Shown here piece by piece: positions 42,538 to 54,086 of a DNA stretch of 64,000 nt (position 1 is the stretch's first letter; each line of letters begins with the position of its first letter). The stretch spans positions 124,001 to 188,000 of the forward strand of contig CAJZBQ010000056.1 of the NCBI GenBank assembly GCA_914767885.1. Reading direction: 5' to 3'. A program made the translations under genes and the position numbers. The notes beneath the pieces were generated by a model that worked only from the letters and a program-made list of their open reading frames with translations, did no database searches and was not told the origin of the DNA. The stretch comes from Blepharisma stoltei. Lineage: Eukaryota; Ciliophora; Heterotrichea; Heterotrichida; Blepharismidae.

Positions 42538-44454
42538 TTAGCTTATTTTTAATGCAGATTCTCTTACAGCTTGGACTTGTGAAGTCTGAAGCTCGCTCAC
42601 AAGCTTTAGGACTGCATCGCTATACCCAGCTACCACGATATTTTTTCCTCTGTCTTCAAGATCAGCCCCAAGCATGTCCCTTCCATATCCTGCAAGATCA
42701 ATGGTAATGTATTTCATATTTGGGTTGACCTCGTTCCTATATTTTTCTAGGATTCCGCTGACAGTTCTACCTCTATTATCTTGGTTGAAGGTAGTGTTCA
42801 TTTTTTCAGTTGAAATTATATTAATTAAAAATTAAATTAGCCTATTTTTTTATTTAAATAGAAAAAGACCTATTTATTCTGATGCATTATATCATATCTG
42901 AAAATATGAACATGTTATCTATATGAACTTTTTTTTCGATTATACTATATTTTTATAAATTAATTTTAAATAAAATAATATTGTTAATCATAATATAAAT
43001 AAAAAATAGAATATTTCGTCAAACCAATCAAAAGGATAGTCATTGTCATAACCAAGTTTTTCAGATAATGTCATTGCTGTTTGCATTTGGTCGAGAATGT
43101 TGTCACCTTCTAGCTCAACTGGAAGCCAACAGGTAGGGGTTTCAGGTGGCTTAGGACTGGAAAGAAGGTATACTTGGGAGCTCTCACATACGTGTCTAAG
43201 CATCATCCCAAATAAAATTCCAAGTTCCATACAGCATCTTACGCTCCCAAATGTCATGTCTCCAGAGATTCGGCATCTCATTGAGCCAGAGGTGTCACAA
43301 AATATGACTGAATGCCCTTTGATTGGTTTGACGTTTAATGCTGTTGCAAGCTTAACTGATTCTTCCAGAGCACTTTTATATTCATCAATAGTGGCCTGAG
43401 TAGGGACATTTTTCGGAATAATTTTTTTCCTCAGCCACTTCTTCTTCAGTCCTCTTTTCCCTTCAGGAACTGGCGGCTCAAAAGTTGGGTCATCATGAAG
43501 TTTTTGAAGTTGCTCTAAGTCAATCTTCAAAACATCATACGCAGAGAAAAATCTAAAAGGGAAAAGCATTGATTTTTCTATCTGGTCTGGGTCTCTTAGT
43601 CTATCTTGGACTATTTTGTGTGTTTCTTGGTCAACCCCTGTAATGATAAAGTTTCTTATGTTTCTAAGCATTGCCATGAAGGGGAGTTTTCTTGACTTTA
43701 TTAGAGATTCCCAGATTTCTGGCTTATTGCCGCCTGCGCTTAATTGTGTTTCCCATGTGACTGGAGTTTCTATTTTCATCCTTTTTCCTGATAGACTAGG
43801 ATTGAATTCCCCTTCGACATTGAGTCCTGACTCTGCAAACACATCAGAATTTTCAGGATATCTTTTGCCGAGGACGCACATAACAGAAGAAGCAGGGGAT
43901 TTTACATGGCAAAGTCTGATGATCTGCTTCATACTGATTTTACCTTTTCTCGAGCTGCTATTTTTCTTAAGCAAAGAGCGCTTTCTTTTGCCTTCGGAGC
44001 AGTATTTGCCGAGATGGTAAACTGAAAATTCGGAGAATTTCGAGGTAATAACTTCTCTAAGGCATCTAGGGATTTTCAGCATTTTTGAGTTCCCTTCGCC
44101 TTGAGTTATGAGCTGATAAAACTCTACAACCTCTATGAGATCTCCAGGGAGTCGAATGGTGTGTGAGAAATATTTCTTAAGGAATGTTTTGCATACTGGG
44201 TGGCTGGCAGCCCATGCAACTATGTAGTTAGACATTGCTCGAAGATTCAGATGATTTCGAGTGAAGTAAGCTAACTGACATATAAATTCAGGATCGATTG
44301 ATGAAACCTCTGTCATATCATTGCTGATATCTTTAAGCCTGTTTGTCGAGTCCTCATAGTACTTCGGTTCACGAACAAGGCAGGCTGACACGCGGTTTAC
44401 CAATCTTTCGAGAGGATCCTTTAAAAAATCTCCTACAACAACTCTTTCGTCCAT
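42538..44454 (-). CDS. TROVE-domain and vWA protein (Ro60/TEP1 family)
   Basis: ATG at 44454, TAA at 42538. A 195-bp TA insert (42817-43011) is removed in frame (DEI/ISTEKMNTTFNQDNRG). TROVE part: helical repeats with FTRNHLNLRAMSNYIVAWAASHP, LREVITSKFSEFSVYHLGKY, PFMAMLRNIRNFI. vWA part: VIFCDTSGSMR (MIDAS DxSxS), then NVNPNMKYITIDLAGYG-like strand and NIVVAGYSDAVLKLV at the end. TROVE proteins bind small non-coding RNAs (Y RNA, telomerase or vault RNA); ciliate telomerase-associated p80 belongs here. About 570 residues, nearer Ro60 than the giant TEP1. Confidence 0.87.
42817..43011. other. TA-bounded IES (195 bp) in the TROVE gene
   Basis: TA 42817-42818 with TA 43012-43013; AT-rich, no repeat similarity seen; frame-restoring. 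Confidence 0.75.
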
Positions 44455-44936
44455 TTTATTAGGTAAGGATAGATGCTGAAAATATGCACAAAAATATGGT
44501 GAGACTGGTATAAACTAATATAGAATTGACAAGAAATTTGATAGGTTTATGAATTTGAAGGGGTTATTAAGGAGATTCAAGATATAAAATTTTTAATGCT
44601 AATTTAAATGATATATATATTATTTGAACCACTATTTTGGAACTATCATTATTAAGCTGCTTATTAGTGTTTTATATTAATTGCTTAATAAAATAAGCAT
44701 AAATTCCCGAAATTCATTTAAATTCAAAAATTCCCGAAATTTTTTATTATTCTCATATTATTCTAAAATCATTCCAATATATTTACCTATAAATTTTAAT
44801 TAGAATATTAAGATTTTCTCTAATAGTGTTACTTTTCTCCTTAATTTCTAATATTTTCTAGTTTTGCTGCCTCTTCGCACCCATCTTCTTTTAATTCGAA
44901 TTTTTACCTAATTCTTTACCAATTTAAATATTAAAT
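44455..44936. other. Duplicated 5' flank of the second EF-hand copy
   Basis: From about 44510 it aligns with 31150-31545. Diverged by many small indels. Confidence 0.7.
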
Positions 44937-45786
44937 GTCTCGCGACTAGGCTAAAAATTATGGGGATCAGTTGGACAAACTCCCTATACTTCTCAAATAT
45001 CAAACAGAGACGACTATGTTGTCACAACTAGATCAGGTTTCTAATTAGCGCTCAGACTTTCAGAATCAATCCTCTTTATTGGAGAGTCCTAGACAGCCTC
45101 CTCTCCAAGATCCATCAATGAGCTTCAGTTCTGAGCACTAAGCAGACAAGAATTCAGAAACGCCCTTGAACATTTAGGCCTAAACCTTACTACTTATGAT
45201 GTTGAAATGTTAGTCGACGTGGCAGACGCCAATAAAGATGGCTCAATTACTCTTCACGAGTTCATTAAATTTGTCCAGCCTTCTGAAAACATAATTTCAG
45301 TCTTCAAAAGAATTATGAAAAGGAGCGGCATATCTGCGCCTGACCTTTTCAATATTTTTGACGCTGAAAAAAAACGGGATAATTACAAAAGACGAGTTCA
45401 AAAGAGTCCTGGCAAGCCTAAAAATTCCTTTGACGCCAGAAGAAGTAGAGCTTTATGGACATTTATTGACAAAGATAAAAGCAATACTATAAGCTTCAAA
45501 GAATTCCAAGATTTATTAAGGGAAGCAGCACCTATTTCGAGAACTAATACAAAAATAAGTGAAGGATCAAGACTTCCGACTGAGGAAAGCAAAGCGACAC
45601 CAGTTCCTCCACCAGATCCATTGGAAAGTATAGTAAAAGTGATCGCTTCGAGTGGAATAAACTTGTTTGACGCTTTTAAAGTATTTGATAAAAATAATGA
45701 TGGGTATATATCAAGACAAGAACTTATCAAAGTTTTCCAAGACATGAAGCTTAACCTTGCAAACAGTGAAAATGAAATTTTACTGA

Positions 45787-46627
45787 CTTCCCCCCTCCGA
45801 TAATTAAATATGGCGTCTCAACTTGGGTCTGGCCTCTCGGCCAGACAGTTTCGAGCCCTATTTAATTATATCCGGCAAGGTTTTGCCTAGCTAGAGATGG
45901 ACAGCAATATCAGGTAAGCAATTCTGGCAGTGTACAGAGCCTGATCCCAGTCCGTTCTCGGGTTAGGATTTTACCTCGAGGGAAGAGGAGGCTTGGAGTT
46001 GGAAAGGAGAAGCCCAGCAACGCCTACAGGTAATCCCTAGGCCATTCGGGTAAATCTCTAGCGAGAAACCGGGAGTTTCGCCCCCGGGCTACAAGTTTTC
46101 CCCTTTTGCCGAAAGTCGGCCAGAAATCCCATTTTTTTGGAATTTCCCAGCAGACAACCCTCGTTACAGAGAAAGTAGCTCATTCATGAGCCGTCGAAGC
46201 CGGAACATTGCGCAGGAGGCGCACGTTGGAGATCAAAGCTAGTTGTCCCAGCAACTAGTGGGCCCCGAGCGACGAGAGCGTGGAAGAGCAACCCCGTAGG
46301 AGACGTTAAACGTGATGGTTAATAAGTTAAGTTACTGACTTCCCCCTCCGAGAGTGAACAAAAAAATTTTGTTCACTCACGGAGGGGGTTAATTTTTTTT
46401 TTTTTAAAAAAATCCTAATTCACAAAAATTGGAAAGCAAATATTAATTTAATACATAAAATTTATTTTTAAAAAGCAATTCGTTTAAAATTAAACCGAAT
46501 TAGCTCTAGATTTCATTATAATAATCATTTATATATCAAAATTTTTTTCCATAAAAAAATTTTGTTATTTTTGGGCAAAAATTAGCGATTTTTCTAATGG
46601 TTTTGTTCACTCACGGAGGGGTGGGAG
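45787..46627 (-). mobile_element. BogoMITE-like MITE split by a SINE-like insertion, TSD TGA
   Basis: Outer flanks TGA (45784-45786, 46628-46630). The MITE's left terminus was hit by E1, which duplicated it (second copy from 46336). The remaining MITE (46339-46627) has a short internal deletion and lacks one inner box. Excising the composite at the outer TGA restores the EF-hand frame as in copy 1. Confidence 0.85.
45801..46331 (+). mobile_element. SINE-like insertion (E1) nested in a MITE
   Basis: Duplication TTACTGACTTCCCCCTCCGA (45780-45800 with one extra C; 46332-46351). 5' end TAATTAAATA then TGGCGTCTC, with complementary TATTTAATTA at 45859-45868; 3' tail TTAATAAGTTAAG. Highly similar to E3 over its first 180 bp. 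Confidence 0.9.
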
Positions 46628-48476
46628 TGAGAAAAATTGATAAGTCAGGCGACAATAGAATTTCTTTTGATGAATTCAAAGAGTTTTTCAAAAGGTACGG
46701 AATCGAAGTAAATCCAAGAGCCCAAGGAGCTGCCCAAACCCAAGCTCAAGCAGCTAGGAAAAAAATCAGAAGTGTCCCAGAGCTTATTGATATGCTCGAT
46801 GACCATATGACAAAGCAAAAATTAACCTTAGTCAGGCTATACACACAAGTGCTTGACCAAAACAAAGACAGCTGGATTTCCAAAGATGAGCTTATGAAAG
46901 GCTTTAACAGAATTCTTGAACACCCATTAACTGAAAGCGAAACAAACAGCCTTGTAACTGAGCTCTGTCCAAAAGGCCAAACCAGAATTAGTTTTAACAA
47001 CCTAAAAGACGTATATGCCAGATATTCCAAAAAATCAGAAACGGCGGCACAAGATGCATCCAGAAGGCAGCTGCTGGAGTCTTCTGAGTCATTAAATAGG
47101 TCAATTGGACAATCACAAGCAAAAACAGCACAAGATTTTAGGGTAAATTCACCGACACAAACTCAGCAAGATTTTAGACCTTCACCGACACAGACTGCAC
47201 AAGATTTTAGACAGCCTCCAAGTCAGACTATGCAGGATTTCAGACAGTCTTCACAAGGATTTGGCCAAGGACAGGATATAAGAAGCTCAGGGCTAAACCA
47301 GCCAGGACAGAGAGCTTCACCAGCTCAGACTGGACAAGATTTCAGGCAAGATTCAATGGGCAGAGGAATGGGAGCTACACAAGAAGGATTTAGGCAGGCT
47401 CCTACAGACCAAAGAGGAGAGCAAAATTATTATAATAGAGCAAATGTGCCGCCAGGCCAAAGCTCAACTCCAAGCCAATATGATATAAGAAGTAGCAATA
47501 CGCCAGAAAGCTTTAGGACAGGGACTGACCTAGGGAGCTATAGAGCTCAAGATCCTTATAATCAGCCAGGATATGGCAGGACTCCTCAACAAACTCAAGG
47601 CAATCTTCCAACGCCTGGGTATAGTAAAGAACCTACTAGAGCTCCTCAAGAAGCTTATAAAAAAATAGCCCCTGGCTATGGTCAAGAGCCTTCTAGAGCT
47701 CCTCAGCAAGGACAACAAATAGCCCCTGGATACGGCCAAGAGCCTTCTAGAGCTCCTCAGCAAGGACAACAAATAGCTCCTAGCTATAGCCAAGATCTTT
47801 CAAGAGCTCCTCAGCAAGGACAACAATTAGCCCTTAGTTATGGCCAAGATCTATCAAGAGCTCCTCAGCAAGGACAACAAATAGCACCTGGTTATGGCCA
47901 AGATCTATCAAGAGGTCCTCAGCAAGGACAACAAATAGTACCTGATTACAGCCAAGAGCCTTCTAGAGCTCCTCAACAAGGACAACAAATAGCCCCTAGC
48001 TATGGCCAAGATTTATCTAGAGCTTCTCAGCAAGGACAACAATTAGCCCTTAGCTATGGCCAAGATATATCTAGAGCTCCTCAGCAAGGACAGCAGCTAG
48101 CCCTTAGCTATGGCCAAGATCCCTCAAGAGCTCCTCAGCAAGGACAACAAATAGCTCCAAGCTATGTTCAAGACCCTTATAAACAAACTACCCCTAGCTA
48201 CAGCAGAGAGTCAACAAGAGGACCACAGCAACCCCAAGATCCTTATAAACAAACTGCGCCTAGCTATGGTAGCCAGCCTCCTACTACTAAAGAGCCTCCT
48301 AGAAGATTTTAATATAAATTATCACTATTCTAAAATATACCTTTTTTTGCAACAAATCTACATAGCCTTATCCTGTTTTCTCCCTAAATCCATCGCAGAA
48401 ATTTCTTATATTCATTATATATAAATATAACTATAAGTTTTACTTTAAAATGGTTAAGTTTTAAATAACGACTATA

Positions 48477-50761
48477 ATGGATGATTCAGTATGGGCAATT
48501 ATCGCCGCTCTCGGCATAGATATTTTTCTTTTTACTCTAGAATTCTACTTATTTTCGATATACCGCAAAATCCGTAACAGACCTATATTTGCAGAAATCG
48601 GAGAACGTGAAGTCAAAGTTCCTGTATATTCAGAATCTGACACACCATTATGGGTTTTAATGACAAATGTTTGAAAAGTTCCATATGAAGAAATGGGTCA
48701 TTATTGTGGAATCCAAGTTTTTTATAAAAATCTGGATTATTTTATTATAAAATAATTAAAAAGTCTAAATTATAATATAAAATTTTGGATTAAGGGAATA
48801 AAATCAACCTATTGTGGAATTGAAGGTCAGCTGTATCTCGCATTTCATGTAGCAATGGGAGGTGGACTTGCAGTTTTAGCAGTAATTGGCTGTGGACTTT
48901 TAATTCCGATCTACGCACTTGGAGACACACATGTGAAAAAAGACATGAACAACATAAGTATAGCCCACATTATTGAGCAGGAAGATTTAATGTCAATTGT
49001 TCTCATTCTATTCCTTGTATTTACTATCATCATTTTTGGAACTCTAGTTGGCTATCTCTATCAGGTCTCATACGCTCATTCTACACCTTCTGAATTAATT
49101 TGTACAATCGACAGGTATACAATCCAAATCAAAGGAATTTCAAAAGCATTTACACCTGATGTTGCAGCACAAAAAATCAGAGATTTTTTACAAATGAGAT
49201 ATGGCTATGATATTCAAAGCATATATGTTGTCCCTGACTTAGCTGAAGCCTCAAGGCTACAAAAAGAGCTAGAAGAAGCCAAAAAAAACCAGAAACATTA
49301 TATGGACTTTTTAATAGCAAAAGGCTATAAAGAAAAAATCAAGCCAACTTTCTGTGGAAAAGAAGTCGACGCAATTGATTACTATACATGCGAAATTGGG
49401 AAACTCGAAAAGGAATATAAAGAAGCCCTTGAAAACGGTAAAAATATCACCTCTGGCTTTGCATTTGTGATATGCAAAACTCCTATAAGTACTTTTAACA
49501 TCATAAAAACGTTTAAAGGAGAAGACGACGAGCTGCAATCAAATAAATGAATCCTCACCTTAGCGCCAGCCCCAGCCGAAGTAAACTGGCCTAACATGTC
49601 AATTCACAAGCCAAGGCTCTGGATCAAGCGTGCAGGGCTTTTTATATTATTTTTTATATTTTTCTTTCTCCTGATAACCCCATCTACACTTCTGCAGATT
49701 ATGATGTATATCTTGGAATGGATCGGAGGAAAAGAATTATATGAAGCCTTACTTAGCCAAGTCGCGCCTTCTTTAATTTTACTTATTTATCAGTCTGCAA
49801 TAGTAAGACATGCAGTCTTAGCAATAGTAGAAAGGGAGCAGCTGCCTAGTAAAAGTGACGAGACAGTTAGCGCTATGATAAAATATTTATTGGTTATGGT
49901 CACATATACCTTTTTAGTACCATTATTAGGCGTCCAGGTTTATTCTGCAATTGTGACTACAGTTGATGGAGAAAGCGACTGGGACCAAGAAATTGCGAAC
50001 CATGCGGCATATTCTGCACAAGTTTTCACGATTTTTGTGATACATTTGATTTTTTTGAAAAATGGAGGAGACTTTTTGCAGGTGCCGAAACTTGTGAGGG
50101 TGAAGTGGAGACAAATGAAAGCGGTGAATGATACTGAAAGAATGCTGGCTTATGAGGTAAAGGATATGTAGGCTTATGAATTTAGGTGGGCTTATGAGTA
50201 TGGGGTTTCTATTTCAGCGATATTTATAATATTCGCGTTTTCGATTGCGTATCCACTGATTTTGATTATAGGAGTGTTCTTTTGTATTTCAAGAGTAATT
50301 TTTACTTACTTTTTTTAATTTATTTTTAAAAAATCATTTAATAGTACGCTTTAAAACAAATAAAAAAATTATACATAAAGAAAAGTTAGTATTACACAGC
50401 AAAATATAATTTGCTTTGTTTTTATTGCACTGTGAAAACAACAACTGGCAATAGAATTCCAAGAGTGATAGTTGTAGCCTTGCTAGTCTCAATTTTATTT
50501 TTCCAATTAACAACAGCTTATCTTCTCCTTCTAAGTGACTCAATGGTTTACGTTTATATTTCTGGTGGCCTCATTATTGTCTCGATTTTTATATTTTTGG
50601 TGATTTATTATATGAGAAATGAAATAGAAAAAGAACTGAAAAAAAGCTTTGGGATTGAGCAAGTTGAAGAAGAAGGGCTTATTTTTGGATCTGATATAAG
50701 CAATTATTATCATCCTCTGCAAGATCCAGATGATGCTCATCCTGCAGAACCAATAGAATAA
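48477..50761 (+). CDS. OSCA/TMEM63-type mechanosensitive cation channel
   Basis: ATG at 48477, TAA at 50759. Inserts at 48702-48809 and 50307-50404 and a 15-nt intron at 50157-50171 are removed in frame. N-terminal TM, then TM pair with GGGLAVLAVIGCGLLIPIYALGD, the cytosolic RNA-recognition-like loop of this family (YVVPDLAEASRLQKELEEAKK; FAFVICKTP), the motif NWPNMSIHKPRLWIKR before the pore helices, then several TMs including RWAYEYGVSISAIFIIFAFSIAYPLI and the end YNLLCFYCTVK. TGA is read as Trp several times. A stress- or stretch-gated Ca2+-permeable channel by family. A truncated copy of its start lies at 38265. Confidence 0.87.
48702..48809. other. IES (108 bp) with an 11-bp terminal direct repeat
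   Basis: TATTGTGGAAT occurs at 48702-48712 and 48810-48820. Removal of one repeat plus the insert joins HYCGI to EGQLYLAFH in frame. The truncated copy 1 ends at this point. Confidence 0.8.
50307..50404. other. TA-bounded IES (98 bp) in the OSCA gene
   Basis: TA 50307-50308 with TA 50405-50406 joins RVIFT to YNLLCFY in frame. Confidence 0.75.
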
Positions 50762-50909
50762 AAACAAAAAATAATAAACTATAATTTTTAATTTAATTAA
50801 ATTAAATCAGGTTTGAATGCTATTTTTCAGCATTTTTGATGTAATTTTTATTAATTTATACATAGTTTTATATTATTATGTCTATGAATTTACTTCAAAT
50901 TTCTATTAC

Positions 50910-51866
50910 TTATTGAAAAGCCATATAATATGATAAAGTTACGTTTGGACTTTTCGCATCTGACATTCCCAATGCAATTTGCGCTCTAAGTTCACTTGCA
51001 TCATAATCGTAAGGCAAGCTTGAAGAGTTGAGTGTCTGGGATGGGAAAATAAGGTTCCTTACAGTTACATCAGGATAATCATGGTTCACAGTCTCTTCTA
51101 CTCTCATTGTATCTTGGAAAGCTGAAATTTCTAAGTATCTATGGAAAACATCTGGAGTCTTGAATTTTGATGCATCGATTTGTTGAATGGTTTTTCCTGC
51201 AACCATAACGACATCTACGAACATTTGGTCAGTTGTATATCCTTTGTTGGTGCAGGCAGTGACTGCATCTAGAATATCGACGGTGTATTTAATACATCCA
51301 GTTGAAAGCTGAAGGTTGCTGTATGGAATCCATGGGAATTCTCCTTGAGTAGCTAAGCTGGCTTTAACACCTATTGCCATGGTTTCGCTATCTAGGAATG
51401 AACTGTTGAAAAGGACATAGTTTCCAGATACAAGATCTGTGGCACCAACTGCAGTCCATCTCTGGAAAGTGCTTGGGATTTTTTTGTTGATTGTAGGACC
51501 CATAGGAGAGGTGTCAAATAAGCCTTTTTCCCAATAAATGCCTGTGATTTCTCCACCTGGCCATTGTTTGTAAAATTGATTTGGAGTGAAGGTGTTCCAG
51601 GTGTTATTTAGCACCGAAATTGCGCTGGATTCTTGTCCAAGGGCATAGTTGCCAAGAATGATTGCGTTAAATGCGCCGACGCCGTTTCCTGTAACCACAT
51701 CCCACACAGCTTCCCCTGATGGGAGATTTTGAATCAGTCCAATTATTGCACCAGCTTGGTAAGCACCTTTGTCAGTGCCTCCTCCAAGAGCGAGGATTCT
51801 GCATTTACCATTAATTGCTAGAACTGAACTAGCAAACAATAAGTTCACCACGACAAGCCTCCACAT
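50910..51866 (-). CDS. Secreted patatin-like protein lacking catalytic residues
   Basis: 318 codons, ATG at 51866, signal peptide (LLFASSVLA). The fold is clear: CRILALGGGTDKGAYQAGAIIGL (oxyanion loop), then VWDVVTGNGVGAFNAIILG where active patatins have GxSxG, and the region WTAVGATDLVSGNYVLFNSS. The nucleophile Ser is Gly (GNGVG, codon GGC), and the DGG/DGA catalytic Asp motif is absent where LSTGCIKY aligns. So it is probably not a lipid hydrolase; a binding or structural role outside the cell is possible. No inserts or frame damage, so the substitutions are not random decay. Stop TAA or TAG position at 50910-50912. Confidence 0.82.
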   Translation of the reverse strand: MWRLVVVNLLFASSVLAINGKCRILALGGGTDKGAYQAGAIIGLIQNLPSGEAVWDVVTGNGVGAFNAIILGNYALGQESSAISVLNNTWNTFTPNQFYKQWPGGEITGIYWEKGLFDTSPMGPTINKKIPSTFQRWTAVGATDLVSGNYVLFNSSFLDSETMAIGVKASLATQGEFPWIPYSNLQLSTGCIKYTVDILDAVTACTNKGYTTDQMFVDVVMVAGKTIQQIDASKFKTPDVFHRYLEISAFQDTMRVEETVNHDYPDVTVRNLIFPSQTLNSSSLPYDYDASELRAQIALGMSDAKSPNVTLSYYMAFQ

Positions 51867-52418
51867 TTATATATCAAAATTTAGGAGAACTTATTGGGAA
51901 TTTGTGAATTTAAAAGAAATAGAGGAAAAGGTCATAGAAATTCTATACAGTTCTATAGGGATTCTTATAGATAAAAATCCTAATAGAATGTGAGGGATAT
52001 TAAAGGATTTAGGATTTGTTACGAATTTCTATTAATTTTTTACGTATATTAAATATAAAGTTATTAACTTCTATTCTAGGAGGCAAGAGGAGAAGGATAT
52101 AAATTGAATTTTAAAATAAATAAGCTATATTATTCCATTTCTATGAGTTTTTCTTATTGTTGCCTCTAATTTTTAAGCATTTGTCTAATATCATAGTAAA
52201 ACTGATATTTCTATTCCCATATTTCTAAAAAGAAATACCCGATTTTAGTTCCATCATATAACTCCTATAAATTTTCCCAACATATTTCTGCTGACTGTAA
52301 ATCTCAGCATTAATAATTTTTAATTAATTCTTGTTAAAAAAATAATAACCACGTTATCTATAACTTCCCTCTCCCTATACCATTTTAAATTAAAATTTAA
52401 ATGATAATTTATAATAAA
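51867..52418. other. AT-rich intergenic region between divergent genes
   Basis: Presumably both promoters (patatin-like and TANGO2). No frame or repeat recognised. Confidence 0.5.
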
Positions 52419-53264
52419 ATGTGCATTACTGCAGTTGCTCTCAATTCTCATCCTAATTACCCATTTGTACTAATTTTCAACAGAGATGAGGCATTTGAGA
52501 GGCCTACTTCAGAGCTAGCAGAATGGTCAGACGAATGAGAAGGGATAGTTGCAGGAAGAGATTTAATGGGAGGTGGGACCTGATTAGGCATCAATCGGGA
52601 CGGTAAATTTGTGGCACTAACTAATTTTACTGACGAGGACCTTGAAGTCCTCCAACAACAGCAAGCTAATCCTAGTGCCTCTTTATGGTCTGGAAACATG
52701 CACGATTATTTAACTCGAGGAATGATCCCTTTACGACTTTTAAGAAAAAATGTAAATATCTATAATGAGCTCCAAGATATATGGACTGATAGATCTCGCT
52801 ATAAAAGCTTTAATTTGTTAGCTGGGGATATAAAAAACAATGAAGTTTACTATTTAAGTGTAAATCAAGCTGAAAATGCGTTTTCAGGATTAAGAAGGCT
52901 TGATGAAGGAGTTCACTGTATGTCGAATACTGATATTTCAAATGAATGGGACAAGACCAAAAGATTGAAGGCTGATTTAGAAAATTTTTTGAAAAATAAT
53001 GATAGGTTTTCCACGATAGATTTGGTACCTTTGCTAAGGACTGAAATTAAACAGGATGAGCCACCTGAAAATGAAGCTTCGATTTTTATTAAGCCTTATC
53101 CAGGAGAAATGTTTGGGACTCCTGCAACAAGAGGAACTGTCTCTTCTACTATTATAACTCTAGATAGTTCCCAGGAAATTGCGATTCTTGAAAGGACTTG
53201 GAATAGAGATCAGATATCTTATAGCGACACAAATAAATCTTTTATATTAACAAATCATAATTAA
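52419..53264 (+). CDS. TANGO2: TANGO2 / NRDE-family protein
   Basis: ATG at 52419: MCITAVALNSHPNYPFVLIFNRDEAFERPT with the N-terminal Cys after Met and the NRDE motif that names the family, then GRDLMGGGTWLGINRDGKFVALTNF, where TGA encodes the Trp of GGGTWLG. Further SGNMHDYL, YKSFNLLAGD, YLSVN, and the conserved end region FGTPATRGTVSSTIITLD. TAA at 53262. About 281 residues, the usual size. TANGO2 proteins are cytosolic/mitochondrial and linked to haem and lipid handling; the chemistry is unsettled. No inserts or introns. Confidence 0.94.
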
Positions 53265-53807
53265 TATAAACTCTATAAGATTAAGACGAAATTATGATAT
53301 TTCTTGCAATGATTTTATCATTATTAGGAGATAAAGAATATTTTTATTAAAAAATAACAGCTAATCCTTTAGGAAGTATTTTAAATTTTAGGAAAATATC
53401 AAAGGACGTATTAAAAATCTGGTAAATAAATTCTATTAGAATATTTATGATTTAAGTTATAATTAACAATAGATAATTGTTATGATAACGTTTATATAGA
53501 ATACTTATAATTAGAATTAAATTTATTAAAGAAAATTATTATGGAGAAGAATTATTGAACTTAGAAAAGGTTTTTTATTAAAAAATTCATAAAAAACTGA
53601 AATTATGAGTACTTGAATAGAAAATTAAAAATGAAAAAATTTAGAGGATTGTGCTAATTTTAAAAATAAAAGTATTCTATACTTTCTCTATAGGCGGGCA
53701 AGATTTTTTATTTGCTGCATGCAAGAGCTTTTTTTCTATATTCAATTATTATTTTTGGAAAGAAAGCTTATACTTTAGAATTCGGCGCTTTTAAATTTAT
53801 AATTTAA
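53265..53807. other. AT-rich intergenic region
   Basis: Very AT-rich; nothing recognised. Confidence 0.5.
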
Positions 53808-54086
53808 ATTAATCTGCTACACAATAGAACAACAAAATCAGCAGTAAGACTACTTCTTCTCCATCGAGGCCACAAATGCATTCTCTGCAAAGGTAATCTT
53901 AAGGACTGATTTAGTGGTTTACTTACAAAACCAGAAACTGACTTTAGAATAATACTAATGAACGACTTTTTAAAAATTCCTGAAGAAAGTCAGGAAATAA
54001 ATAAATTGTCCATTTTGATATCAAACATTTTATGAAGAAGAGCAAACTTTATTCCTGCGTATATAAGAAAATTAATGGAAAAGTAA
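53808..54086 (+). CDS. Unassigned 93-codon open frame without ATG start
   Basis: Open with TGA as Trp (two of them) from after TAA at 53805 to TAA at 54084. Reads NRTTKSAVRLLLLHRGHKC, then CILCKGN with a CxxC, and ends IPAYIRKLMEK. Its base composition is more gene-like than its surroundings. Could be a gene fragment, an exon behind an insert, or chance; the first ATG is at 53958. Confidence 0.25.

Larger units (their letters stand above)
44937..48312 (+). pseudogene. Second, internally deleted copy of the EF-hand/Gln-rich gene
   Basis: The first 200 bp match 31546-31765 but carry stops (TAG soon after MSRD) and small indels. At about 45140 the sequence jumps to the equivalent of 35410, so coiled coils, both C2 domains and early EF-hands (about 3.65 kb) are missing. 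Downstream EF-hands persist with two compensating frameshifts (extra base near 45370, missing base near 45448). After the MITE the EF-hand and repeat tail (46628-48312) is nearly identical to copy 1. Either a pseudogene or a short EF-hand protein starting near MLVDVADANKDG (45207). Confidence 0.78.
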
